From Bacteroidota bacterium (GTDB lineage Bacteria > Bacteroidota > Ignavibacteria > Kapaibacteriales > HRBIN21), in the NCBI GenBank assembly GCA_030550395.1, contig JAUQPL010000001.1, forward strand, positions 193,795 through 257,794: a DNA stretch of 64,000 bases. The letters are read 5' to 3'. The notes beneath the pieces were generated by a model that was given only the letters and a program-made list of their open reading frames with translations, was not told the origin of the DNA and searched no databases. Made by a program: the position numbers and the translations under genes. Shown here one piece after another: positions 43,315 through 51,586 of this stretch. Numbering within the stretch: the stretch's first letter is position 1; every line of letters begins with the position of its first letter.

Positions 43315-46091
43315 GGCTGGCGATACCGCAACGGAACAAGTAAGGGTTTGCGTTCGCGACGGAGGCAGGCGCGGAGAAGCTGTTTTGCCCACGGATCCGA
43401 GGCCTGCTGTGCAAGCAGAAGATACACCGTCTGACGCACCGCCTCAGGCTGACGGAGTAGAAGTCGCTCTACTCGGGATAAGGACGTTGCTGTATCCAGA
43501 GCTAACACAAGCCAACTCAGCATCCTCTGCGCCGACAGCGACAACGGAAGCCGCCACAGACGCTCCATGACGGATAGCGGCAGTTTGCGCCCATGCTGAA
43601 GAGCTCCTTGGATAGCAGCCGCCCGCACAATATGGAAGCTATCCGCCATGATTTGCCTCCAGAACTCCAGAGGCTGGTGCAGCGAAAGCCGCAGCAGCGC
43701 AAAAGTCACCCGTGCCCGCACTAAAGGATGGGCATCCTGGAGCAGCGGGCGGAGCTGCGCCTGCACTGCGGTGTCTCCAATCTCCCCCAACCGTAGTCCT
43801 GCCATTGCCCGAATGAACCAGCGACGGTCCGCAAGCAAAGCCTGCAGCGCCGGTACAGCGGCCTTCAGGCGAAGCTTCCCCGCCACGGTTGCCATCAGCG
43901 CTAAAGTCCGCTCGTTGTCTGAACGCAGGGAGTCTACAATGAGACGATGCAGTGCCCTGCTATCATAGGCAGCAAGCCGCGGCAGAATTTCCTCCAGCGC
44001 TAAACGTTCCCGAGCAGACTCTGTGGCCAGCTTCCCGGCCAAAAACGGCAGGGCGGCTGCTCCCTTTGAGGCAATCCGCTCGCGAGCGGGCTGGACAATA
44101 TACTGGAACTTCTGCGCTGCCGCCGAAGCTTGCACAAACAGACTGTCTAAGCTCTCTGCCAAGGGCATACGCAGGGAATCAGGAACATCAATCCCTGGGC
44201 GTGGCTCCGGCGGCGGAGAAGGCAGAAGCTCCCCATCGAGCAAGACTCCATAGGTTGACTGCAACCGCACCCACTGATTGCTCGCCGTATCCGCATACCA
44301 ATCCGCTCCCTCGGCATCAGTGAAGATGCCTGTGCTGCCGTAATGGCGCCGGAAATCCCCATACCCCATCGTATTGGCACGGCGCGCAATGTACGCATCA
44401 CGTCCGTGCGCATCCAGAAAGAGAGCCAGACCATTGGCATTTGCTGCCCCTTGCGAGAGGCTCTCACACACGTAGGAATCATCCCCTGCCGCATCATAGA
44501 GAACGCCGAAGGCGATATCATGTCCACAGCCCTGGGAAACTCCATGACTGATGTAGACATCATCCCCTGCTTCGTCCCACAATAGGCCAAAGGCCAAGTG
44601 AACCCCAGCTCCTTGAGCGTATTGATAGGCAATAAAGCGATCCTCTCCCCCCCAATCTACCAGTGCCCCAAGGGCATACCAGTAGCCAGTTCCTTGACCA
44701 TAGATGTCGCTGATGTACGTGTCGTTACCGGCGCTGTCCAGCAACAGTCCTATACCACCGGAGGCTAATGGACGATATCCCAATGCCGCACCTTGAGCAA
44801 AGGTCAGGAAATGCCGCTCGTAGCGGAGGACATCCACATACGGACTCTGCGCCGCATAAAAGTCGTTCCCTTTCCGGTCTACCAATGCTCCATAACCCCG
44901 AACGAAGCCAAACCCCTGCGACTGTGCCCAGCAGTGATACCCGTCATTCCCCTCTGCATCGAAGAGGAGTCCAATGCCGAAAGCAGCAGCCCCCTGCACA
45001 TGAATACCCCCCCAGTACTGGTCATGGCCTGCTCCATCCCAGAGAACCCCCAGCCCACCGAGAGCCGCTCCCTGGGAAAAATGGCGTGCTCGGTATAGAT
45101 CATTGCCCTGCAGGTCTATGAGGAATCCACACCCGAAGAAGCCCGAACCGAAAGCAAAATCAGTCCCAACATACGTATCGTCACCGCTCAAATCAACAAT
45201 GATTCGCACGGGACGGGCAAGAACTTCTGCTTTTGTCTGCGATGGCATCCTATAGCGATCATTTCCCCCGACGTCAAGGATGAAGGTAAAGTCCCCGTCA
45301 TACACATCGTCGCCTGGGCCTCCAATAGCGATGCGTCCGTAAGGAGTCTCCAATATCGTCGTCCGGACGCTATCCCGATAGCGATCCAGCGGTGGACTAT
45401 TTCGCTCTACGGTAGCCGCCAGAGAGCGCCACAACGACACCATCGGGGCAAGGAGCCGTTGCCAGGGAACTTCCAGCATTTTTTGGAAAAACTGTCGCGC
45501 TCTCTCCATACCAGCCACCTCGCGCGCTTTCAACTCAAAGAGCGACGCCTTGGCATCATTCTCCGAAAGCAGCAGGAGAGAATCCGCCACCTCGGTCAGA
45601 AAGGGTAGCTCCCGGATACCATTGCGGACTTTCTCTATCTCCCCCCACGCCTGCACCAGTGGCCCCAAATACTGCCGCAGCGAGGTTGCTGCAATCAATC
45701 CTACTTGCTGCTCTAAGTTGATTCCCAAGAGGCTATCCAATTGACGCGCTGAGAGGAGCTGCTCGTAATAGCGTGGAGTGTAGTTTCCAATAGCGAGGCA
45801 CTGGAACCACTCTCGCGCCACCTCGTCAATAGTGCCAGGACGCAGACTCCACCAGCGCTCAGCCTCTCGTCTGACCAGTGGAAATATCTGGAAAGGCTGT
45901 CGGAATAGTCCAGCAATGACTGGAAGGCGGTGAGAATCTGCCGGAGTTACATCCCCGGGCAGCCATAGGTCGTGCCGCGCCATCCCCAGAAGAGTCAGTG
46001 CCGAGTCTATCACATGCAGTGCTGATAATTCCTGAACCTGCCCCACTGCCACCGCTTTCCCTATCATGCACAGGAGCACAATCCTACGCAT
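43311..46091 (-). CDS. Secreted repeat protein with about twelve D-x-x-G-N-D-x-Y repeats and HEAT-like C-terminus
   Basis: 926 residues from the ATG at 46091, whose first 8 bases overlap the ribD stop. The N-terminus is a signal peptide (IVLLCMIGKAVAVGQ). Residues 25-265 are mostly helical. Residues 270-615 hold about twelve units of roughly 26 residues, each built as (L/F)-x-D-x-x-G-(N/D)-D-x-Y ... Q-G-x-(A/G) ... G-(hydrophobic). The D-x-x-G-N-D core recalls RTX-type calcium repeats, but with an aromatic residue and a longer period. Residues about 690-926 read as HEAT-type helices (AVPALQALLADRRWFIRAMAGLRLGEIGD). I do not recognise the family. A surface or periplasmic calcium-binding beta solenoid is a reasonable guess. 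Its stop overlaps the dnaE start. Confidence 0.8.
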   Translation of the reverse strand: MRRIVLLCMIGKAVAVGQVQELSALHVIDSALTLLGMARHDLWLPGDVTPADSHRLPVIAGLFRQPFQIFPLVRREAERWWSLRPGTIDEVAREWFQCLAIGNYTPRYYEQLLSARQLDSLLGINLEQQVGLIAATSLRQYLGPLVQAWGEIEKVRNGIRELPFLTEVADSLLLLSENDAKASLFELKAREVAGMERARQFFQKMLEVPWQRLLAPMVSLWRSLAATVERNSPPLDRYRDSVRTTILETPYGRIAIGGPGDDVYDGDFTFILDVGGNDRYRMPSQTKAEVLARPVRIIVDLSGDDTYVGTDFAFGSGFFGCGFLIDLQGNDLYRARHFSQGAALGGLGVLWDGAGHDQYWGGIHVQGAAAFGIGLLFDAEGNDGYHCWAQSQGFGFVRGYGALVDRKGNDFYAAQSPYVDVLRYERHFLTFAQGAALGYRPLASGGIGLLLDSAGNDTYISDIYGQGTGYWYALGALVDWGGEDRFIAYQYAQGAGVHLAFGLLWDEAGDDVYISHGVSQGCGHDIAFGVLYDAAGDDSYVCESLSQGAANANGLALFLDAHGRDAYIARRANTMGYGDFRRHYGSTGIFTDAEGADWYADTASNQWVRLQSTYGVLLDGELLPSPPPEPRPGIDVPDSLRMPLAESLDSLFVQASAAAQKFQYIVQPARERIASKGAAALPFLAGKLATESARERLALEEILPRLAAYDSRALHRLIVDSLRSDNERTLALMATVAGKLRLKAAVPALQALLADRRWFIRAMAGLRLGEIGDTAVQAQLRPLLQDAHPLVRARVTFALLRLSLHQPLEFWRQIMADSFHIVRAAAIQGALQHGRKLPLSVMERLWRLPLSLSAQRMLSWLVLALDTATSLSRVERLLLRQPEAVRQTVYLLLAQQASDPWAKQLLRACLRRERKPLLVPLRYRQP
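44244..45284 (-). repeat. Tandem array of about twelve 26-residue protein repeats
   Basis: Repeat starts run from FILDVGGNDRY, IVDLSGDDTY, LIDLQGNDLY, LWDGAGHDQY, LFDAEGNDGY, LVDRKGNDFY, LLDSAGNDTY, LVDWGGEDRF, LWDEAGDDVY, LYDAAGDDSY, FLDAHGRDAY to FTDAEGADWY. Most carry a QG (A/C/F/T) element about 14 residues after the start. Unit 6 has an insertion of about 20 residues. Units are alike in protein but diverged in DNA, so the array is old. Confidence 0.85.
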
Positions 46092-47241
46092 TGCCCGTTC
46101 CCAAGCCCTGGATGACACTTTTGGCAGCATCTTCTTCCCCCACGGGTGGGGGCTCCTTCAGCACAATGATGTGGAGATCAGTACCACTGCGGAGAACCGC
46201 CTGCATATGAGGACGCCAAGCTTGTTCAAGAGCTTCGATCGTCCACTGCTCAAAGGGATGGCGTCCTTTGCCAAAGATAACCGGAGCTACGAACACGTGC
46301 AGCTCGTCCAGGAGTTGATGCCGCAGACAAGCCGAAAAGAGAGTCGCTCCCCCCTCAAGCAGTACGGAGCTAATCTGGAAACGCTCTGATAACAAGCGGA
46401 ACAGTGTCGGTAAATGGAGACGACCGTTTTCATCGGTCGGTACCTCCAACAGCTGAATTCCGCTGGAGCGCAATGTCTCTGCCTTTCGGGTTTGAAGTGC
46501 CGCCGGAGAGGCACACAGAATCGTGCGTTCCCGATACTCGTCCGTGAACACGAAGCTCATCATCGGTAACTGCAGCTGCGTATCCAACACAACCCGCCAG
46601 GGTTGGCGCCCCGGAACAGCCCGAACAGTCAAGTGGGGATTGTCGCGGAAAACGGTGTTCTTCCCTACCATGACAGCATCCAGCTCTGCCCGCAAGGCGT
46701 GGACTCGGCGGCGACTTTCCTCTCCGGTGATCCACCGCGATTCACCATTTGGCAACGCAATGCAACCATCCAGCGATTGGGCGATTTTGCCCACCACATA
46801 TGGCATTCCACTGGTGATGTGTTTGGCAAAGTATCGGTTGATCCACCAACACTCCCGCTCTAAAACCCCAACCCGCACTTCTACCCCTGCCTGCCGAAGC
46901 TGTTCAATACCGCGTCCGGAAACCCGTGGATTGGGATCCCGCATTCCGATGACAACTCGGGCAATTCCACTTTCCAAAATCCGAGGTACACACGGCGGGG
47001 TCTTCCCTTCATGAACACACGGCTCCAAGGTAACAACCATCGTCGCTCCCCGAACATCCTCGGTGGCGTGCGTTAACGCCATGACTTCCGCATGAGGAGC
47101 ACCGTAGGCAGCATGCCATCCCTCACCGATGACCCGCCCTTCCTTAAGGATAACACAGCCGACACGAGGATTGGGGCTAACTCGCCCTGTCCCCCGCATT
47201 GCTAACTCCAGCGCCCGATGCATCGCCTGCTCATCTGTCAT
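46084..47241 (-). CDS. ribD: Bifunctional riboflavin biosynthesis protein RibD
   Basis: 385 residues. The N-terminal deaminase domain has the zinc site HAEVMAL and PCVHEGKTPPC with catalytic Glu. The C-terminal reductase domain (from about residue 150) has the ITGEESRRRVHALRAELDAVMVGKNT segment and LLEGGATLFSACL. The enzyme deaminates and then reduces the pyrimidine intermediate of riboflavin synthesis. No ribE, ribA or FMN riboswitch is adjacent. It overlaps the upstream lipoprotein gene by 4 bases (ATGA) and the repeat protein by 8. Confidence 0.95.
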   Translation of the reverse strand: MTDEQAMHRALELAMRGTGRVSPNPRVGCVILKEGRVIGEGWHAAYGAPHAEVMALTHATEDVRGATMVVTLEPCVHEGKTPPCVPRILESGIARVVIGMRDPNPRVSGRGIEQLRQAGVEVRVGVLERECWWINRYFAKHITSGMPYVVGKIAQSLDGCIALPNGESRWITGEESRRRVHALRAELDAVMVGKNTVFRDNPHLTVRAVPGRQPWRVVLDTQLQLPMMSFVFTDEYRERTILCASPAALQTRKAETLRSSGIQLLEVPTDENGRLHLPTLFRLLSERFQISSVLLEGGATLFSACLRHQLLDELHVFVAPVIFGKGRHPFEQWTIEALEQAWRPHMQAVLRSGTDLHIIVLKEPPPVGEEDAAKSVIQGLGTGNA

Positions 47242-48038
47242 CGGAGTCCTCGCCAGTATAGTGGAACCGTCACGCCGTAGGCGAAAGGACGCGCCGGTAG
47301 AGTCAGCCGTACCTCATATATCCCCGCTGACAGCTCCTGCCCCGTGTTCAGTCGTCCATTCCAGCGATATTGGTACACATGCTCCATTCCAACTGCTACT
47401 GGCTCAACGGCCCCGATGACCTGCAGGAAAGCAACCCCTGCGTCCGAACTCCAGAGCCGCTTCACTCCCTGGAAGACTTCCACTCGCAAGCGCTCTGAGC
47501 TGGGGAAATACTCTCCCTCGACTTCCTGCACTCTGCGAACCCGTAGGCGGAACTCTACCCCCCCATTCCCTACAAGAATGTCCGGCAGTAAAAGTAGAGC
47601 CCCACTCCGATGCTGCCGTTCCACCCACTGACTTCCCCGGAGGGTCCCAGCAGATGTCTCCACTTCATATTGCACCCAGACCCGCCCGGGAATGCGCGCC
47701 GGAGTGCTCTGCAAGGAGACCTTTGCATGGAGAGCCAAAGAGGTCTGTTCACCCGAGCGATCGGCCATTCCGCTGAGAGTCGGGACAAGCTCCAACGGCT
47801 CCAACAGCTGCCCATCGGGCAAATGGAGTTTAAGACGTACACGCTGGACTCCGCGCAGCCACTGAAGCTCCTGCGCCCGATGTGCTCCCGCCCAAACAGC
47901 AAGCACCGCTGTTGTGTCTGTTGTCTCCAATCTCCACTCCCAATCCAGCATCTTTGGTCCTCCTTGCTCTACCCGGCATCCGACGACAACGAACAATACA
48001 GCCCACCAGAAGCGCTTGTAGACAAGCCGCAGGTTCAT
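47238..48038 (-). CDS. Lipoprotein with beta-sandwich-like domains, unknown function
   Basis: 266 residues from the ATG at 48038, which overlaps the preceding stop as ATGA. The N-terminus is a signal ending in a proper lipobox (FVVVGC). The rest is strand-rich. The end (YRWNGRLNTGQELSAGIYEVRLTLPA) resembles the closing part of a FlgD Ig-like or T9SS-associated fold, as found in many Bacteroidota surface proteins. The family is not recognised. It sits between Gfo/Idh/MocA oxidoreductase and ribD in the long operon. Confidence 0.65.
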   Translation of the reverse strand: MNLRLVYKRFWWAVLFVVVGCRVEQGGPKMLDWEWRLETTDTTAVLAVWAGAHRAQELQWLRGVQRVRLKLHLPDGQLLEPLELVPTLSGMADRSGEQTSLALHAKVSLQSTPARIPGRVWVQYEVETSAGTLRGSQWVERQHRSGALLLLPDILVGNGGVEFRLRVRRVQEVEGEYFPSSERLRVEVFQGVKRLWSSDAGVAFLQVIGAVEPVAVGMEHVYQYRWNGRLNTGQELSAGIYEVRLTLPARPFAYGVTVPLYWRGLR

Positions 48039-49012
48039 CCCTGGAAACACTGCAACTGTTGTTCAATCCGCTCTGCAAGACGCAATGCCTCCAATGTTTG
48101 CTCATGCGGAATCGCCAGCGAAGCGCCTTCGGCAATCGCTCGTATAAAAGCCCGTTGCTCCTCCCACAGCGCATCCACTACGGGTAAGCGAATCTGATGC
48201 CGAACAATTGCCCGCCGAACACCCTCCGGGGTCACCCACTCCGCAAGGCATTCCCCAGCACCTTCATCAAACCCTTCGCCAACAACGACCTGCTCGACCG
48301 ACTGTTCGGCAAAATCCAAAGCCAGATAGCTGGAAGGCTGGAAAAGCCGCATCTTCCGCAGAAATTTCGCCGAAATCCGCGATGCCGTCACGTTCGCCAC
48401 ACATCCGTTTGCAAAAACCAGCCGGACATTAGCAATATCGGGCAAGGGGGTCAAGACGGGAACCCCATGGACCTCACAGCGTTCAACAGGACACTGCAAC
48501 AGTGCCAGCAGAAGGTCCAAGTCATGAATCATCACATCCAGCACCACGGAGACATCCACCGAACGAGGTCGGAAAGGGTGGAGGCGATGAACCTCCAGAA
48601 AGCGCGGCTGAACCGCCTGCTGCTGGAGCCAACGGAAGGCAGCGTTGAAACGCTCAATATGTCCGGCCATCAGCACCACTCCTGTCTTCCGGGCTTTCTC
48701 CATCAACTCTGCAGCCTCCGAAGCAGAAGTGGCCAATGGCTTCTCTACCAAGCAATGGCACCCCAGTTCTAGGGCTCGGTGTACCAGCAGACTATGGGTC
48801 TGGCTGGGGGTGGCAATAGTGACTGCGTCCGCTGCAGCAAAGGCTTCCTCAACATCAGCAAACGCAGCCACCCCATACTCCGACGCCCGGCGCCGCAGAC
48901 GCTCAGCATCTATGTCGTAAATACCCACTACCTGCACCTCCTTGTGGAGACGCCATTTCTGGAGGTGCAATGTTCCCATGTGCCCAACCCCGAGAACCGC
49001 CATCCGGATCAC
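48035..49012 (-). CDS. Gfo/Idh/MocA family oxidoreductase
   Basis: 325 residues from a GTG that overlaps the xerC-like stop (GTGA); an ATG three codons later is an alternative. The Rossmann motif is AVLGVGHMGTLH and the lysine of the active site is in the EKP motif (CLVEKPLATSASEA). The C-terminal half has the HDLDLLLAL segment of the family. These enzymes oxidise or reduce sugar hydroxyls with NAD(P). The substrate is unknown; UDP-sugar dehydrogenases of LPS synthesis are one possibility. Confidence 0.88.
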   Translation of the reverse strand: MIRMAVLGVGHMGTLHLQKWRLHKEVQVVGIYDIDAERLRRRASEYGVAAFADVEEAFAAADAVTIATPSQTHSLLVHRALELGCHCLVEKPLATSASEAAELMEKARKTGVVLMAGHIERFNAAFRWLQQQAVQPRFLEVHRLHPFRPRSVDVSVVLDVMIHDLDLLLALLQCPVERCEVHGVPVLTPLPDIANVRLVFANGCVANVTASRISAKFLRKMRLFQPSSYLALDFAEQSVEQVVVGEGFDEGAGECLAEWVTPEGVRRAIVRHQIRLPVVDALWEEQRAFIRAIAEGASLAIPHEQTLEALRLAERIEQQLQCFQG

Positions 49013-49908
49013 GGTTCCTCCTCCGCCTTTGGATGCGCCTGACGATAGACCCGCTTGAGATGTTCCACGGAAACGTGGGTGTACTTCTGCGTGCTGGAAA
49101 GCGAGGCATGACCCAGCATTTGGCTTACCGCCGGCAACTCTGCCCCATTCTCTAGCAGATGGGTCGCGAAACTATGCCGAAGCACATGTGGACCTCGCTG
49201 GTGCCCAACCGGCAGTGCCCCAAGTAACTCCCGCACCCACCGATACACAACCGTCTGGCTTAACCGTCCACCCCGAACCCCTACGAAAAGCCATTCATGG
49301 CGCGGAGCAAAGTGTGACCGGACCTCCAAGTATTGCCGCACTGCCTCGGCTGCCTTCCCTGCAAATGGGACAAATCGCTCCTTCCCTCCCTTGCCCCGAA
49401 CTCGTAACAATCCCCGCTCCCAGAGGGCATCCTCCAAGCGCAAAGAAAGCAGCTCGCCCACGCGAATACCACAACCGTAGAGCACTTCCAACACCGCCAC
49501 CCGCAGCCGGTCTTGTGGTGTCTGCCGCGGTAGAGCATCCAGAGCCTCCTGCAACCGCCGTTGGGCAACAACGCTTACCAACGGTTTTTCGGCTCGCGGC
49601 ATCGGGAGATACCGAGCCGGATTCCTCTGTATCCAGCCTCTCTGGCGTGCAAAACGGAAAAACGCCTTAACTGCTGCAACCTTTAACTGAATGGAACGAC
49701 GCCGAAGCCCTTGGTCATGCAACCATCCAAGGAAGTAACGCAGCAGCTTAATGTCAATCTGTTCCACCGGTATTTCTTCGCCCTCAACCTCCCACACGTA
49801 CCGCCGCAACTGTCCCAATGCAATCGCATACGCTCGCACAGTCTGGGGACTATACCCTTGCTGCGACAAGGTGGCCAGGAACTGCGCCGTTTGCTCGCTT
49901 AGTTGCAT
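49009..49908 (-). CDS. xerC: Tyrosine recombinase of the XerC/XerD type
   Basis: 299 residues, the Xer size. It resolves chromosome dimers at dif. The N-terminal SAM-like domain starts with EQTAQFLATLSQQGYSPQTVRAY. The catalytic set is R in GCGIRVGELLSL, K in RGKGGKERFVPF, HxxR in HVLRHSFATHLLENG, H in LGHASLSS, and the nucleophile Y in TQKYTHVS. XerC or XerD cannot be separated with certainty. It heads the operon, with a full promoter 24 bases upstream. Confidence 0.9.
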   Translation of the reverse strand: MQLSEQTAQFLATLSQQGYSPQTVRAYAIALGQLRRYVWEVEGEEIPVEQIDIKLLRYFLGWLHDQGLRRRSIQLKVAAVKAFFRFARQRGWIQRNPARYLPMPRAEKPLVSVVAQRRLQEALDALPRQTPQDRLRVAVLEVLYGCGIRVGELLSLRLEDALWERGLLRVRGKGGKERFVPFAGKAAEAVRQYLEVRSHFAPRHEWLFVGVRGGRLSQTVVYRWVRELLGALPVGHQRGPHVLRHSFATHLLENGAELPAVSQMLGHASLSSTQKYTHVSVEHLKRVYRQAHPKAEEEP

Positions 49909-49932
49909 GAAATCTCAGCTCGCAATAGCAGG

Positions 49933-49962
49933 CAAAAATACGCTCTCCCTATGCTGTTCCAA
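49933..49962 (-). promoter_or_regulatory. Promoter of the xerC-dnaE-M28 operon (TTG, 19 bases, TATTTTTG)
   Basis: On the minus strand TATTTTTG lies at 49940-49933 and TTG at 49962-49960, with 19 bases between, the canonical Bacteroidota spacing. The box ends 24 bases before the ATG. Confidence 0.7.
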
Positions 49963-49968
49963 CTGCAC

Positions 49969-51456
49969 TCATTCCCCATACCGCAGCCGGTAGACCGCTG
50001 TACAACCATAAAATCCGCGGGGAAGCCTCTCTGCAGACCATTGCCGCAACCGCTCAAAGCGGATTCCCGCAACTGTCACCACTGCATCGTTGCGACCCAA
50101 CACCTCGGCAAACAGACTCCGCCGCAAAAACGGGCGCCTTTCTATCCCTTCTGCATTGGCAACCCAATATTGAGGGCGTTGCTGCCAGAGGAAACTTGCC
50201 ATATCGGCCGTTGTAAGATAGGGAGCAACCTTCCCATCTGTCACCCCATCCAAACTCAATACCCGTAGGTCCGGGCGTAACCAGAACCGTATTTGAACTT
50301 CATACGCCAATACCTGCGCCCCCGGCTCTGCAACAGTGTTCAGGAACTCCGCACACTCCCGCTCCGTCACCAAGAGAAAGTCATATCCTCGACGCCGGTC
50401 ATCCCAAGCACGCCCGACTACATTGAGCGTTAAAAGCCCAGCAACCGTGATGATGCTTCCCCAGAACACCTCCCTTTTCCTCACCTGCCAAATCCCCCAC
50501 ACAGCTATCCACCCCAGAAAGAAAGCAATCGGAGCCAGGTAGCGCGCCGAATTTGCCGGAGCAATCACAGTAAAAAACAGAAAATACCCTACGAAGCTCC
50601 CGGCAGCAAACCACCACTCGGAGTCCCGCCGCACGGAAGAAGCACAAGCAAGTCCGATAGCAGCCAATACAGCAACGAATCCGAGTCCACTTCGGGCAAA
50701 TTCCAGAAGGAAGGTACGGGAAAACTGCATCCCAAGGACAGACAACTCTGCCATTTCCCGCAGGGCAAATGAACGACAATAAGCGGAGGCAGAGAAATTT
50801 CCCGTCAATGCCTGCATCGCCCCATAGTACACCACCGGCACCAATCCCCCTGCAGCTAGCCAAAGGAGAAGTCCCCACCGACGCTGGAGCACTGCGACAG
50901 CACCGTAGACGGCAACCAACAGGCTCATCTCCGGACGTATCAGCGGGGTGACCGCACTCAGAACTGGCAACATCCGCACCCGTCGTAGGTCAAGCGTCTC
51001 TATCGGGAGAAGGTACGTCCACACCAGCGCTCCCAACGCTGCTATCGGCGTTTCATACCCCAGAAATCCCGCCGGCGCTGTGCAATACGCCACTGTCAGA
51101 GTCGGAACGAATGCTTCAGCCAAGGAAGCTCCAAGCTGCCGTGCCCGCATAAACGTAGCCACAATCGCCACAATGACCGCTATACTTCCAGCAACCTTGA
51201 GTCCCTGTACTCCCCAGAGTGCCCACCAGGGCGCCACCCACAATACCCACAATGGACTCGTTGCCCCCGACGAAAGCTCGCCAGGATTGAACTCCATCCA
51301 CTGCCCACGCTCCACCAAGGAGCGGACGTACGGTAGGTAAATCGCTGCATCCCCATGCCAGACCGGCATGTACAGCACCCCTATCCCCAAGAGTCCCACG
51401 AGCAATCCAAGCAAACTCACCCATTCAGCACTTGATCTGAGGGACGCCTTTCCCAT
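49969..51456 (-). CDS. Polytopic membrane protein, probable GT-C type glycosyltransferase
   Basis: 495 residues with about 11-12 hydrophobic helices. The N-terminal loop after helix 1 (VWHGDAAIYLPYVRSLVERGQWMEFNPGELSSGATSPLWVL) has the D/E-rich and YxxxxL pattern of GT-C mannosyltransferases such as the GT39/GT87 types. A C-terminal soluble tail (about 400-495) follows. The enzyme would transfer a sugar from a lipid-linked donor outside the membrane. Substrate and acceptor are unknown. A near-match promoter (TAATTTGG, minus, 51491-51498) lies 34 bases upstream; divergent glmS shares this 130-bp gap. Confidence 0.65.
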   Translation of the reverse strand: MGKASLRSSAEWVSLLGLLVGLLGIGVLYMPVWHGDAAIYLPYVRSLVERGQWMEFNPGELSSGATSPLWVLWVAPWWALWGVQGLKVAGSIAVIVAIVATFMRARQLGASLAEAFVPTLTVAYCTAPAGFLGYETPIAALGALVWTYLLPIETLDLRRVRMLPVLSAVTPLIRPEMSLLVAVYGAVAVLQRRWGLLLWLAAGGLVPVVYYGAMQALTGNFSASAYCRSFALREMAELSVLGMQFSRTFLLEFARSGLGFVAVLAAIGLACASSVRRDSEWWFAAGSFVGYFLFFTVIAPANSARYLAPIAFFLGWIAVWGIWQVRKREVFWGSIITVAGLLTLNVVGRAWDDRRRGYDFLLVTERECAEFLNTVAEPGAQVLAYEVQIRFWLRPDLRVLSLDGVTDGKVAPYLTTADMASFLWQQRPQYWVANAEGIERRPFLRRSLFAEVLGRNDAVVTVAGIRFERLRQWSAERLPRGFYGCTAVYRLRYGE

Positions 51457-51549
51457 ACCTCATGCGTTGACTAACGTAACGACCACAATGCCAAATTACG
51501 CCTCTCCATCCCTGGCACCCTCATAACCCTGTTTTCTCAACAGAGACCC

Positions 51550-51557
51550 TATTTTTG
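51550..51557 (+). promoter_or_regulatory. -7 box (TATTTTTG) of glmS
   Basis: Exact TAnnTTTG, 29 bases before the glmS ATG. No glmS-ribozyme-like structure is evident in the short leader. Confidence 0.6.
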
Positions 51558-51586
51558 CTGCTGTCCTTCTTGTATGGGCACGTCCC

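Noticed and set aside
51457-51586. Possible glmS ribozyme upstream of glmS
   Set aside because: The predicted transcript leader is only about 22-29 bases, too short for the ribozyme, and no core motifs are visible.
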